A stretch of DNA of 64,000 nt from Gymnorhina tibicen. Lineage: Eukaryota; Chordata; Aves; Passeriformes; Artamidae. The stretch covers positions 1,081,148 to 1,145,147 of the forward strand of contig VXAZ01006320.1 in NCBI GenBank assembly GCA_013399875.1, given 5' to 3'. This document shows positions 22,915-34,600 of the stretch, piece by piece (positions within the stretch are counted from its first letter, which is position 1; each line of letters opens with the position of its first letter). Both the position numbers and the translations under genes were made by a program. The notes beneath the pieces were generated by a model. The model had not been told where the DNA came from and ran no database searches. It saw nothing but the letters and a program-made list of their open reading frames with translations.

Positions 22915-22920
22915 AATAAA
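22915..22920 (+). terminator. CBX7: Possible CBX7 poly(A) signal
   Basis: Canonical AATAAA in gaaaaataaacttcagcc, about 3.5 kb after the stop. No strong GT-rich element follows at once. Confidence 0.35.
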
Positions 22921-25900
22921 CTTCAGCCAGTGGAAATTACTGAACTGTACACAAGAAACAACATTCTCAAAGAACTGCTCTAATAGTCATTCTTAGAACT
23001 GTTTCCACGTGAAAATTTCCCAGCAGTGTTGGGGGACAGAAGTTTTTATTTCATAGATCTTGCAATGAACTCAGTGTATATGTGACAACTGAGGGGCTTC
23101 ATGAGACTGGAAAGCCTTTATTGTTAACACTGTGTTTAAAAAAAAATATATGGAAAGGACTGCCTCTGTTCCTGGATGATTATAAACTAGATGTTATTGC
23201 TCTGATATACAAGTGATGCCTTGGAACAGCAAGTTTTAACACGTAAATAGTGGCATTAAGTAGTCTCCTGCATGCTCCTTATTGTCTTGCCTTTGCTTGG
23301 GGGCCCTTCTGCTTGTGGAGTCAGACTAAGGTGATTATTTTCTTTTTTTCTGTATTTTTTTTTCAAGCAAGACCAAGATGTTATTGTGAGAACACCCAAA
23401 AGCAGTTCCATTTGCCAAAATAAGCCCAAATTTGTTAGTGAATTGACTCTTGTTTATGTCAGAGCTCAGACATAGAGAAGCTTATTGAGAAATGAATGGC
23501 TTTTTTTTGTTATTAGTGTTGTGAAACTGTCCAGAATTGTTCTGGTGTTTTGTGACTGGATGTATAAAATTGTTTGTTCACCTCACAGGGGGCCCTTGGC
23601 CCCAGTACTGTTTCATGCTGTATGCCAGCTAGTGCTGCTTGATGGTTTCACTGGCATAGAGAAAGGAGGCCTCACACAGGTCAAAAAATAGGCAGGGTAG
23701 CTCAGGCAAGACCCTCCGTGGTAGCCACAACAGAGGCTGGGGTGTGGAAGACAGTGGGGGCTGTCAGCCACATCTATGTATTAAGCAAAGCAAAGTCTAC
23801 CACCACCTCTCCACCTCTTCCTCTCCTCTCAAGCTTTGAGCTTTTGTTTTCAGAAGTAGGGAAAGTGCAAAAACCTCCTCTTCTAAAGCTAATCGGTATC
23901 TTCCCGTGTTCTGTTCCTCCCTGACTTACCTGCAGCCTAGGAAGAAGAGGGCAGTGGGCCTTTCTGGGAAAATAATAGGGAAAAATGCTGGTCAGGGGAG
24001 GGAGGGACAGAGTTGCCTCGGAGCTGCTCTCACTAGGTGGTTGAGGAGGGGCCTTTGGGTGAGCTGGCAGTTGAGAGAGAAGGTGTGTTATAAACAAAGA
24101 GCTTGTAGTGAAACTGATCCCTTGCATCTGTGAGTGGCGTTCTGAATGGGCCCTGCAGAGAGGTGAGTGCTGCATTTATGTATCGGTCTTCTGCCACTTG
24201 GGAATGCAAGGGAGGTGTGTACGTTGACAATTTGCACAGGGTAATTTCTACATGAAAATGTATAGCATTGGAACACATTGCTTTTGCCATGCCTGTTGTA
24301 AAGGTTTTCCCCAAGGGCATGATAAACTTGTTCTGAGATAATAGCTTATGATCAACAGGCCACATTGTTCTGTGCCTGAACTTACTGTCCTCACAGAGAA
24401 AGTGTGAGCTTCTGGGTGTCAATCCACCTGGATTCCATGCACGAAGCTGGTCAAGATAGGAAGGCTTATAAAACAGCCCCAGGACAATTGGAAGGAGAGA
24501 GAAGCAATCACTTAAAATGGAATTCAAACCCTTCAAATCCTTTCCTGTAACTAACACGTGCTGTAGAGATGACCCCTTTTTCTCTTCCACCTCTTTCTCT
24601 TTCCCCCTTAACTTCTTGAAATATGGTGGCTGTGCAGGGAGCAGGCGGGAGATGATCCCTAATTAACTGGGAGTGGTAGAGGCACAGGGCTCCATGGGAG
24701 CATTTGAGGCTGCTGTGGATTGCTACAAAGCTGGGATGGGGCAGACCTGCTGCTGAGATTGCCTCATCTGCTATGGGCTGCCCTGCAATAATGCTCGGGG
24801 TTCTTCTCTGGGAGCACCAGTTGGATGTTGAAAGGGAGAACTCCTAAGACTATTCGAAACCTCCATCACAGCTTATCTCATTACTGGGGTAGCAAAGTTT
24901 TGGCTGGGACGGGGGGTTTTGGAGGAGGAGGAGGTGGAACACCGTTTTTTATTATTATTGTTGTTTTTTAACCAGAAAATGTAGTGTCAGCACAAAGAAG
25001 CTTTTTGCAAATCTGTCAAAATGTTAAGCAGCTTTTTTTTTGCTTTAAATCTGAAGTATGTTTTGAAGCACTTTGGAAATGCAAAGCACTAGGAGTGCTA
25101 AGTACTCCTTATCTGTCTGTCTAAAAGTGGCATTTGAAAAGCAAAAGATGTATCTGTTTCAGGCCGCTGGCTGCTCCTTATCATTTTTCCAGAGCTGCCA
25201 CCCAGCCCTTTGCCTCCCTCCCATGGCTGGAGGGGGGGAGTGTACTCCACCATGCTGGGAGCAGAGGGTTGCCTAAGGGAGAAGAGGAGACCTACTAAAT
25301 CCCTCGCTTGCCTTTGGGGCGCAGGTTGGCTTCCTCCCTCCCCACCTCCTTTGATTGAGGAAAGGGAAAAATGAAGTTGAGTTTCAGTATGAGTGGTCCT
25401 AGTCTGGAACTACGACCGTTTCTTCCAGCTCCGGAGACATCTTTATAGAGTTTCCTTTCTGAAAAATTGCACCTTATTAGCTTAATTGAGGAACGGGAGA
25501 TGTCTGTCGTTCTGCAGGGAGTGGGGAGAGGAAGGGAGGGTGAAGCAGGAGCTGTCTTCAGTAGCTGCTGGATTTTTCCAGAGGCCAAGAGAACAGCAAC
25601 AAAAGAGCTAAAATAATTTAGATGAAGCTTTTGTTCTGTGTATCTCAAGAACCTTTTGAGCAGGCTAAGGGGAGAGAACCCTTTTCCGTCACCTAGTCAG
25701 CTCTACAGCGTGGGGGTCAACACCCCAGTTCTCTCGTTGGGTTTTCAGCACCAATCTTTTCCCTCAGCATACGCACATCGAGAACTCTTTTGCACACTGG
25801 CTCATCTAATTTGGTGTGCTCCCTTTCTGTTGCAGGGGGAAGATGGGGGACGATGGGGTCAGTTAGAGGGAAGGGTCCCCGATTATTTTTGTTCCTGTCT

Positions 25901-26249
25901 CTTCAGTTGTTGCTGTTGTTCCCGTCAGCACGCTAGAGTATTGGAGTCTTTGCACACAGAAAGCTTCCTTTTGCACAGAATGAGCTTCTAGCTTTTGTAC
26001 AGACTAATTGAATGTATTTGGGGAGGGGGGGAAATAGGGAGTAAACCAATTCCAAACAAACCAATCAGAGTATAATGCCTTTTCTGAGCGAGTATGTGCT
26101 GTAAAAGGAGATTGTAATAGCAAAGGGAGGGCAGGCTCAAGTATAATTTGACACAAAGTGTGGTTTTATTTTTGTACTGATATGGATAAGAGACTGTACA
26201 GCATCTATTTATTTAGATGATTTATGTGGTAAATGTTGCAAACAAAATT

Positions 26250-26263
26250 ATTAAAATATTAAA
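26250..26263 (+). terminator. CBX7: Likely distal CBX7 poly(A) signal (twin ATTAAA)
   Basis: Two overlapping-range ATTAAA hexamers (26250-26255 and 26258-26263) in an AU-rich context, followed about 25-40 nt later by a GT-rich stretch. This arrangement fits a used polyadenylation site. Confidence 0.55.
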
Positions 26264-26275
26264 TATGAGAACTGA

Positions 26276-29200
26276 CATTTACCTCATGGTATGTTTGTGT
26301 GGTCATTTATCCCCCCTTGCTTTAATTCTACAGCTGAATTATTTTCCAGCAGTCACTTCTATTGGTATATAAGCATTCAGTGCAGCTGGAAAAAGAATGG
26401 AAAATGTGCATGCGTGTGTGAGGAAGATCAGTAAGGAAGGTTTGATGAAGAATGGAGCCTGCAAAAGGCTGTTTCTGACATTACTTTGATTGGAGGAGGT
26501 CAAGTTTTTATTAATTTTTAACCCACTGGGTAAGTTAGAGCTGTACAGGGGTGACCTGGGATGACTGGTCTTTGATGGATTACAATTTGAAGAGGAGAAT
26601 ACCGATGGCAGGGTGGCTACTGCTCTGGGTTTAGGGAGTTCTCTACATCCTTGCACAAGGCTGCAGTGCTAGGACAGCTCTGCCAGCACCAGGAGAGTGC
26701 TGGTGTGCCCCATATCCTGCATCTCAGGCAATGGAGAAAGTCTGAGGTGTGGCCTGGGCTGCCAGGCATGCTCTGCAGTGCTTGCCAGCAGGAAAGCAGC
26801 TCTCCTCCGAGCCAAAGCCTCCAATGGGTTGGCCAGCAAGGCTTCCAGGGACCTCTTCAGGAGCACAGCTGCTCCTGGGTACAGTTTGGCCCCTGGTTCA
26901 CCCCACAGCTTAGCCAAGGAGCCTGAGTCCTGGAACTGCTGATACTCCATGGAGAAAATCCCAAATGTCATTTAGTCCACTTGGGTGGCTGGCTTGCTCG
27001 CTCAAGGTGTGTCCCACTCCATCCCCTGTGGAGGGGGAGGCTGGGTGTTTATCAAGGCACCTGGGCAAGAGAATGGGGCTGTCTGAGATGCTTCTAGTAG
27101 ATGTAATGTAGGGGTGAGGCCTGCACCTGAACGCAGCTACGGCATCAATCACAAAAGCACGTGGAGCAAAAGCAGAGGGGGATGGGGTGCATTTCCTGAG
27201 TCAGTCATGGCTCAAGGCAGCATGGTTAGGTCTTGCCTGTGTTACCAAAGAACCATCAGCATGCTGCCTTGAGCCAGGGAAGCTGGAGTTGAGTGATGGC
27301 ATCAGAGCAGGACTCCAGCCAGCCACTTACTTTCTGGCAGCAGCTAGCATGTCAGGTGAAGTTGTAAGAAACTGCAGTGCAGAGTTACGGGAAAGCCTGC
27401 TCTGGAGATTGTCTTCCTACCTCTGCCAATGCTGCAGAGGCTGCCTGGTGCTAGAAACAGCTTGTCCTTTTGCATGCATGTGTTGGCTGGATTAAAGGTT
27501 AATCTGGGCAGTCCTCCTTTTTTTTAATAATCTGTTGCTATGCCGCTCTTCTGATCCATGCAGTACAGCCAACTTGCCTTGCACAGCTCTCTCCATCAGA
27601 TGCCTGAGAACAAGGGCACTCGGCGAAAGGGGAAACCACACGGTTTGAGGAGTTCGGTGTTCTCCGAGAAGCACAGAGTGAAATGCAGCCTGTGTGACCT
27701 CTGCGATGGCTGTCACTTCCTGTCTGTTCAGTGCCACACAGCTTCCCTGCTCTTGCTCCTTCTCTTCACAGCATTTTGCTTGCCAAGCAACTGTTTTTGA
27801 ATCAGGAATGTAAGAAATCTGAGGGACTTGTGTAATCATCCTGATCCAGCGGCAGCCTGGGCAGCTGGGCCTGCTTTGGGAACTCCTAGGCAAGCCCCAG
27901 GGATATCATAGCATCCAACTGCTGTAGGCACAGCACAAACCCCATGGGCCTCTCTCTGCTACATCTCTCTGCTAGTGGGCTGGAGGGCTGGTTGTTCTGG
28001 CCACTGCTTGGGCCATGCTGAGCCACCCATACCTGGTGTGCAGGGAGTTATGTGGTCAGCTCCGAGGGACCTGCCTTTGCTTGTGTGTGTTTCAGAGCTG
28101 CAGCAGGGAAATCCCAGCACACATTGACCTGGATGCCCATAGTGCCAAGGGTTTGCTTGGAAACATACATTGCATTGGCTTGAGGGGCTGGGCTGTGTGC
28201 AGCTGTTCCTAGTGTAGGTGAGGGAATGACCATTTGCTTTCCAAAATCTGCTGCTCCTGACAGCGACGTCCCTGGAGCAAAGAGCAGCAGAGTCAGTTGA
28301 TGAACCCTTGGAGCTGTTCTCCTGAAGATAAGTGCTGCTACTCCTGGCAGGTCCACAAAAAATGAGCTGGAGGCAGCTACTGACTTTGAGCAGGTGAGTT
28401 TTCCATTATCAAGCGCCATTTCAAAAATACATAAAAATGTTCTTGCACCTGCTGCTGTCCCCCTGTGCCCGTACACCGCTGGCCAGGGGTTTTGATGTGA
28501 AAGATCTTGTTGCTCTCCCAAAGCTTATTGCTTCCAGGCTCTGAATTCCTGGTGCTAGTAAGAAGTGCTACAGTGTATCCTATGGCACCACAGTCTTGCA
28601 GGCAGCCAGTTGCCAGAAAAATATTTTATTTCAGTCTGTAGTGAACAATAGCTGTTCCGGGAGGGCTGCCTTCCCAGGTGGGTTGGGGTTTTTTTTAAAG
28701 TGTTTTACTGGAATTATGAATGAAACAAAGGAAATGCCCAACAATGCCCTGAACAGCTGGATATTCTGCTACTATTTTGCTTTGTGAGAGTAAAAGTTAG
28801 ATGAAAGTGTTAGGCGATACCTGTGCAACGGCAGCTCACAGTGATTTGAGCAGTCGGTGTGGCTGGAAAGAAGGTTCTGCTGACAGGTGGGAGGAGAAAA
28901 TAACTAGAAAGAGTACACGGAGCTCTCTGAAAAGCTGCTGCCCCTTCTGGTCCATGGATCAGGGTGCCTTGTGCTCCTATCCTGAGGCGGGGTGTGCTGA
29001 CCCTGACATATTTTTTGGGACAAGGCCACCAGGCTTGGCTGCTGCACATGTTTGTGTAGCCATATAAAGACTTTTCCCCATTTTGATTTAAGGCTGCCTG
29101 CTTTTGAGGGTGGATGATATTGCTGTTTGAAAGTTCAGTTACTTGACACTCAGCTACAAATGTAAAAGCAGTTGTTTAAACAAAATGAACAGTAACAAAC

Positions 29201-30419
29201 GCTAATTTAAATGTGAGTGGTGTTAATGAACACTTAATGTGCAAAGTTAAGCAAAATGCAGTGGGTGTGATGGACTTGTTCTTTTGAAGTCACCTTCAAG
29301 CATATGAAGAACTGAGATTAAAAAAAGGTGGTGTCTGGGGAAAAGGGGCAGTCCAGAAGGACTTGACCCACTATAGGTGAGAGTCTTCAGCTTTTGTTCT
29401 TGCCTGCCCTGTGATGCCAAACACATGAGAAAGGGCCTCATAGAGCCTATTCTCGAAGTGAGGGATATGACTTAAATGCAGAATTATCAGTGATGGAGCA
29501 CGCTGACCACAGAAACACCTCCTTCTCCGAATTGTTCACATGTCCTGAACCAGGGTCCATGTGATTGTCTCCATCAGCATTCAGCAACCTCTCCATTAAC
29601 CCCCCATCAAATGGGGACATGGCGGTGGGGAGCACATCCTCTCCTGAGTCACTTTTTCTCTGGGCAGAGAGCTTGTGTTGGCTGCAATATTTCAGCTGCT
29701 AAGGTGAAAAAGGACAAAACACTCTGACAGATCTTGCCTGAATCACAGGCAGTGAGGAGAACATTCATTTTCCTACCTGTCTGCCTTGACTTTGGGAAAT
29801 CCATCCCTGCTAGTACTGATATTGTAGCCATAATATAGCCATTTCCAGAATACCCTCCTTCTGGGTGAAACCCCTGACCAAGACGTGGAAAGGGAAAGGG
29901 AAGAGGAGCGCAACTGGAGAAAGAGTTAGCGAGGGCCACAGGGGCTGTGAGGGGTCCCTGCCAGGCCAGCTGAGGAGCAGGTAGCAGAGGGATTCCAGTG
30001 CTCCGCAGGTACCTTGCTGGGTCACGGTGGGCTGAGAAAGAGCAGCAAATGCAGGACAACCATTGCTTATAGCCCTCATCACAGCTCCCGTTTTTTCCAC
30101 AGGGTATCTGAAATGCACAGCCTCCTCATCCAAAAACCAGGTGAAAAAGCAGAACAGGACAGATAAGGTCCTCCAGGTAAAGGAGGACCCTGACTTCCAC
30201 ACAAAAACAACCGCAGGGCCGTGAGCTTCCATTTTGAACCACAGAGAATGATTTTTTTTTACTGAGATTTTTGTCTTTTTAGCACCTGCAAGAGAGTGTG
30301 AGGTATGCTGCAAATTAATTAGGGGTTTGCAGTCAGGGCAGGGAATTCCTCTAAGTGACTTAACATTTTTCTGGTTTCTTTACAGGTTTACATAGCATGG
30401 CTGGCCTATTTACCTTGTG
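26276..30419. other. CBX7-CBX6 intergenic interval, no gene seen
   Basis: This is where mammals carry the APOBEC3 cytidine deaminase cluster. No frame on either strand shows the deaminase zinc motif (H-x-E followed by P-C-x-x-C), and no exon-like block is seen. The nearest thing, a cysteine cluster in a frame at 27558-27800, lacks the motif. No mobile element is recognised. Confidence 0.6.
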
Positions 30420-30458
30420 GTACCTTATACTGGCTCCAAAATTGTACCTTATACTGGC
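30420..30458 (+). repeat. Direct repeat, 15 bp, period 24
   Basis: The 15-mer gtaccttatactggc occurs at 30420-30434 and again at 30444-30458, just upstream of the CBX6 CpG island. Confidence 0.85.
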
Positions 30459-30498
30459 ACACACTCACGCCAGCTGAACGGAATTAAAAAAAAAAAAA

Positions 30499-30698
30499 GG
30501 GCAATACCGCCGCCATGCTATTTAAGCGCCTTTATTGCTAGTTTTTGCTTTGGTATGTGCTTCAAGGCTGCCTGCTTCCCCGCTGGCGAGAGGGGGTGAC
30601 GGTGCATCTGCAGCGGGAGAAGAAGAGGCTGCCGCCATTGTTTTAAGTAAAAAAAAAAGGCCTCGTTCGGGCGGGAAGGGGCAATACCGCCGCCATGC
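30499..30698 (+). promoter_or_regulatory. CBX6: Repeated 20-mer and YY1-like motifs upstream of CBX6
   Basis: The 20-mer gggcaataccgccgccatgc occurs exactly twice, at 30499-30518 and 30679-30698, 180 bp apart. Each copy follows an A-rich or G-rich run and contains GCCGCCAT, the core of the YY1 site. A third GCCGCCAT at 30631-30638 continues as TGTT, close to the full YY1 consensus GCCGCCATnTTG. YY1 is the vertebrate homologue of Drosophila PHO. Motif matches only. Confidence 0.5.
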
Positions 30699-30873
30699 CG
30701 GGGATCTGCCCGGGCGGGATTCGCTTCCCTTCCCCCCCCTCCCCTTCCCGCTGCGCCGCCGTCCCGCAGGCCTGGGGCCCCGGGCCGCCGCCGTCCCCAC
30801 GCCCCGCCCGTGGCGCGGCCCCTTTAAGGGCCTTTAACCACGGGGGCCGCGGGTCACGCGCGGCCGCGGCGGG
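30520..30873 (+). promoter_or_regulatory. CBX6: CBX6 CpG-island promoter (runs into gap)
   Basis: GC-rich, CpG-dense sequence begins around 30560-30600 and continues to the gap at 30874. Its position directly before the CBX6 exons and the lack of a TATA box fit a CpG-island promoter. The transcription start and the first coding exon are not visible; the ATG at 30695 does not begin a chromobox protein. Confidence 0.7.
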
Positions 30874-31488
30874 NNNNNNNNNNNNNNNNNNNNNNNNNNN
30901 NNNNNNNNNNNNNNNNNNNNNNNNNNNNNNNNNNNNNNNNNNNNNNNNNNNNNNNNNNNNNNNNNNNNNNNNNNNNNNNNNNNNNNNNNNNNNNNNNNNN
31001 NNNNNNNNNNNNNNNNNNNNNNNNNNNNNNNNNNNNNNNNNNNNNNNNNNNNNNNNNNNNNNNNNNNNNNNNNNNNNNNNNNNNNNNNNNNNNNNNNNNN
31101 NNNNNNNNNNNNNNNNNNNNNNNNNNNNNNNNNNNNNNNNNNNNNNNNNNNNNNNNNNNNNNNNNNNNNNNNNNNNNNNNNNNNNNNNNNNNNNNNNNNN
31201 NNNNNNNNNNNNNNNNNNNNNNNNNNNNNNNNNNNNNNNNNNNNNNNNNNNNNNNNNNNNNNNNNNNNNNNNNNNNNNNNNNNNNNNNNNNNNNNNNNNN
31301 NNNNNNNNNNNNNNNNNNNNNNNNNNNNNNNNNNNNNNNNNNNNNNNNNNNNNNNNNNNNNNNNNNNNNNNNNNNNNNNNNNNNNNNNNNNNNNNNNNNN
31401 NNNNNNNNNNNNNNNNNNNNNNNNNNNNNNNNNNNNNNNNNNNNNNNNNNNNNNNNNNNNNNNNNNNNNNNNNNNNNNNNNNNNNNNN
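30874..31488. other. CBX6: Assembly gap (615 N) over CBX6 exons 1-3
   Basis: An unresolved run following a CpG island. By comparison with CBX7, it should contain the first three CBX6 coding exons (about the first 60 residues, with the chromodomain) and two short introns. The stated length may be only an estimate. Confidence 0.85.
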
Positions 31489-31577
31489 TTTTTTATTTCT
31501 GTTTTTTTATACGTTTATGCTTCTGTTTCTCCCTTTGGGAAAAGTTTTAACTTCTTGACAAATTTGATTCCCTAAAG

Positions 31578-31644
31578 GGAACGAGAACGTGAGCTGTACG
31601 GGCCCAAGAAGAGAGGACCCAAACCTAAAACTTTTCTGCTGAAG
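31578..31644 (+). CDS. CBX6: CBX6 coding exon 4
   Basis: 67 nt, same length and phase as CBX7 exon 4. It encodes the basic linker with [13 protein letters not shown]. The acceptor cctaaag has a weak pyrimidine tract; the donor is gtaact. Confidence 0.93.
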
Positions 31645-34600
31645 GTAACTCTTATTTAAATAACTTAGGCCTAGCAAAAAAATTTCTCAAACCTTGCTGG
31701 TGTGTGCCCTTGGAAGGACTGGACTTTCGAGTGACTTGTGCCTGATGCCTGGCTCTGGGAGCGCGGGGAAAACCCGACAGGAAAGGGGGGGGGTGGGCAG
31801 AGGCGCAGAAGCGTGTGAGGGGAGAGCGCGTGTGCGTGCGACGGGTGCCTCAGCAGGACGGTCAGCACACGCAGATGTGCGTGGTGAGCCTGCAGTCTCT
31901 TTTTCCAATATCCTCTCCTTCCCATGGCCTTCTGTTGCCGCAGTGGAGAGCTAGCCAGTCCTGTTCCCTCTTCCTTCAGCAGGCTGTTCCATCCGACCTG
32001 TGCCCTGCAACTTAGCAGCACGCTGAGCGGTCAGGCAGCTGAGGCGGGAATCCCGCTGCCACTTGTGCTCCTCTGATTGCATTTAAGGATGTAGGTGCTC
32101 CATGGGAGTTTTATGAAGGGTTCATGCTTTGATTTGTAAACTGCAGGCTTGTTTTGCTTTTGCAGAGGGTGGGGGGGAGAGTGGAAGGAGAAGGAGCGTT
32201 TCACCTCTGCATAGGATGGCAGCTGAAGTTTCCAGTTCCCCTCTGATAGACTCAGCATCTCTGCAAGATGTCATAGCATCTCTGCTTGCTTGCAGTGAAG
32301 AGCAAGGAACGTAGTCCCTAGTGCAGGCCCTATTGACCTGTATTTTTTACCTTTTTTTTTTTAATTAAGAACTCCGGTAGCTGTGTGACTGTTATGTGAG
32401 CTTTGTGAATTGATTCATTTACAGACAAAATACCTTGCTCTGCTCCCCTCTTCCCTCCCCTTCAGCTGTCACAATTTCAGGCTTCAAATGAGCATAGAAA
32501 GAACACATCTTTGTACAGTTCAGACAGATGAGCAAGTCCACAGTTCCCCTGGTTTTATTCTGATATGAAGCCCTGGAACAGCCAGCGTGGACCGTGTAGT
32601 AAGGCATCACTATCACCAAGTCATCCTGTGGCTTTGGGCAAGTCACTTAGGCTTTGTGCGTGTTTCCCCATCTGTGAAACAGGTTAATACTTCCCTTTGC
32701 CTGGCAGCAGTAGGAGCTTTACTCAAGTCAGCACAGCACTTTTAACTGCATGAGCACCAGAAAGCGCAGTGAGGGCTAGGGTGTCACCTCTTCTCTGCTT
32801 TGAGAGGGCATAATGAAGCACACAGAAGAAATGCAGGAACAGGCATATTCTGATGCTGTACGTGAAACCCAGGGGACCGTGGTAATCCTTGGGAAGTCCT
32901 GCTGATGGAACTGTCCTCCCTCATTGCTTGTTTTTCTGCTAACAGAGTTCTGTGTCTGTAGCCTGAGAATTACAAACATATCTGATAGGTATTATCTCTT
33001 CTGCTGTATTCAGGGAAACCAGACTAGTTGGCTTTCCTCTTTCTGGCAGTCATGCATTAAATGTAACCCTTGTGTTTAGATTTCCAACAATGCAAAGGAA
33101 CACTTGAAGGGAAAACCACCACCTTGAAATAGTTCTCTGCCTGCATTAAAAAATACTGGTATTTGTAACACCTGACACTGTTCAGAGCTGTAGAGAGGTG
33201 ACTATGCTATGTGTAATCAGTTTCTTTTATTTTTGATTCTGAATGTGATATGGCCATATCTATTGCCACATCACTCATTAAAAAAAAAAAAATCACTCAT
33301 TTTCACTCATTTAAAAAACCAAAACCAACCCCCGAACTCAAAACCCACTCATTGCTTCTCTTTTCCCCTTACCCTTTAAAACCCCCCTAAACTTAATGTG
33401 AATTATTCAGCAGCATCCTTTGAATCACGTCCATGACACGTTTCTGTGGCACATCTTCCTTCTGCCAGCTCCTCAAGCAGTAATGAAAACCTGTAGGTTT
33501 GCAGAACTGGCTCAGTACTTTGTAGAAGATGAATCGTGGTAGGGAGCAAGATCAGCTCTCCTGAAGGCTGGTGCCACGTTGTGGGAGAGGCTGGCAGGGC
33601 AGAGTGCTACCACTGCCTCTTGGTTTGTGCCTCTGGGAAACAGCTGGTGGAACTGTTGGTGCTCTGACTTGCTATTCCTCTGTGACTTCAGATCCTACCC
33701 TAAAAATAACACCTCGGACCAGGCAGCGAGAAGTAGCTCTGTCTGAGCCAGCCCCATCTGAACTTGTTCGAGCTCTATTCAGGCAAACCACAATCAACAC
33801 AACTGTGGTGAGAGTTGCGACAGAGATGGCAAGATGGTTTGCAACTCAGTTCTTCTGACCCCCAAAGATGCGCATTTGACCTCTTCCAGCCCCGCAGCAC
33901 TGGTGCTGCTGCTGTGGGAGGAGTGGGATTGGGTTCTGCCTCTTGCATTACTAACAGTATTTGCAGTTCTTTCAGCTGCAGAATCTCTTGCCAGTGAGAA
34001 TTTCGGAAGCAGGGGAAGAAATTTGATTCTTGTATCCCAGAGGGAGTATTTGGAGTTGGCAGTTAGAACAATATTCTTTTTGATCTGTTAACTGAACAGA
34101 TTAGGCCTGGATGCAATGATGTTTAAGCAGAAATCTGGCCTAGGACTGCTTTGATAGACTAGTCTGCCTTTGACTTGGTGGCTTGCTAGGATTTTTCATG
34201 TGTATCAGTGCTTAAACCTAGGCTTCTGAGTCTCCAGAATGGCATCAAAATAAGTGCTCTGATATGCCATTCAGTCCCTTGGCTTGTGGGGATGTTTTAG
34301 CTTGCAGTTGGGACTAGGTTTATCCTGGGATTAGTTCTCAAAAGTTGCAGATAGGCACCCAGGGGGATTTACAGAAAGCATTCCAGCAGGTTAGTGGCCC
34401 ACGCCTTTGGAAAAGCTTTGAGAAGCTCATCTTTGACCACCTGCTGCCTTTGTAAGCCAGGCTCCTCTTTCTGAGAGCTAACACTTGCCCTTTCGATCAG
34501 ACTGCAGAGGCAAATCACAGTCCAGGCTTTGTAATATCACTATCGAGATGGCTGGTGTTGAAAGTGACCCCTGCAAACTTCAACTGCAAAGTTTTGGGCA

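Larger units (their letters stand above)
19445..26275 (+). other. CBX7: CBX7 3' untranslated region (end inferred)
   Basis: Starts after the TGA. Three groups of polyadenylation signals lie downstream: AATAAA at 22035-22040, AATAAA at 22915-22920 and twin ATTAAA at 26250-26255 and 26258-26263. The last is preceded by an AU-rich tatttatttag element and followed by a GT-rich tggtatgtttgtgtgg, a convincing distal end. The 3'UTR is thus 2.6 to 6.8 kb depending on the site. No coding frame in it is credible. Confidence 0.55.

Noticed and set aside
27558..27800. A frame with a cysteine-rich CSLCDLCDGC cluster, in the place where mammals have APOBEC3
   Set aside because: It lacks the H-x-E and P-C-x-x-C arrangement of deaminases, is only 80 codons long and has no exon-like borders.
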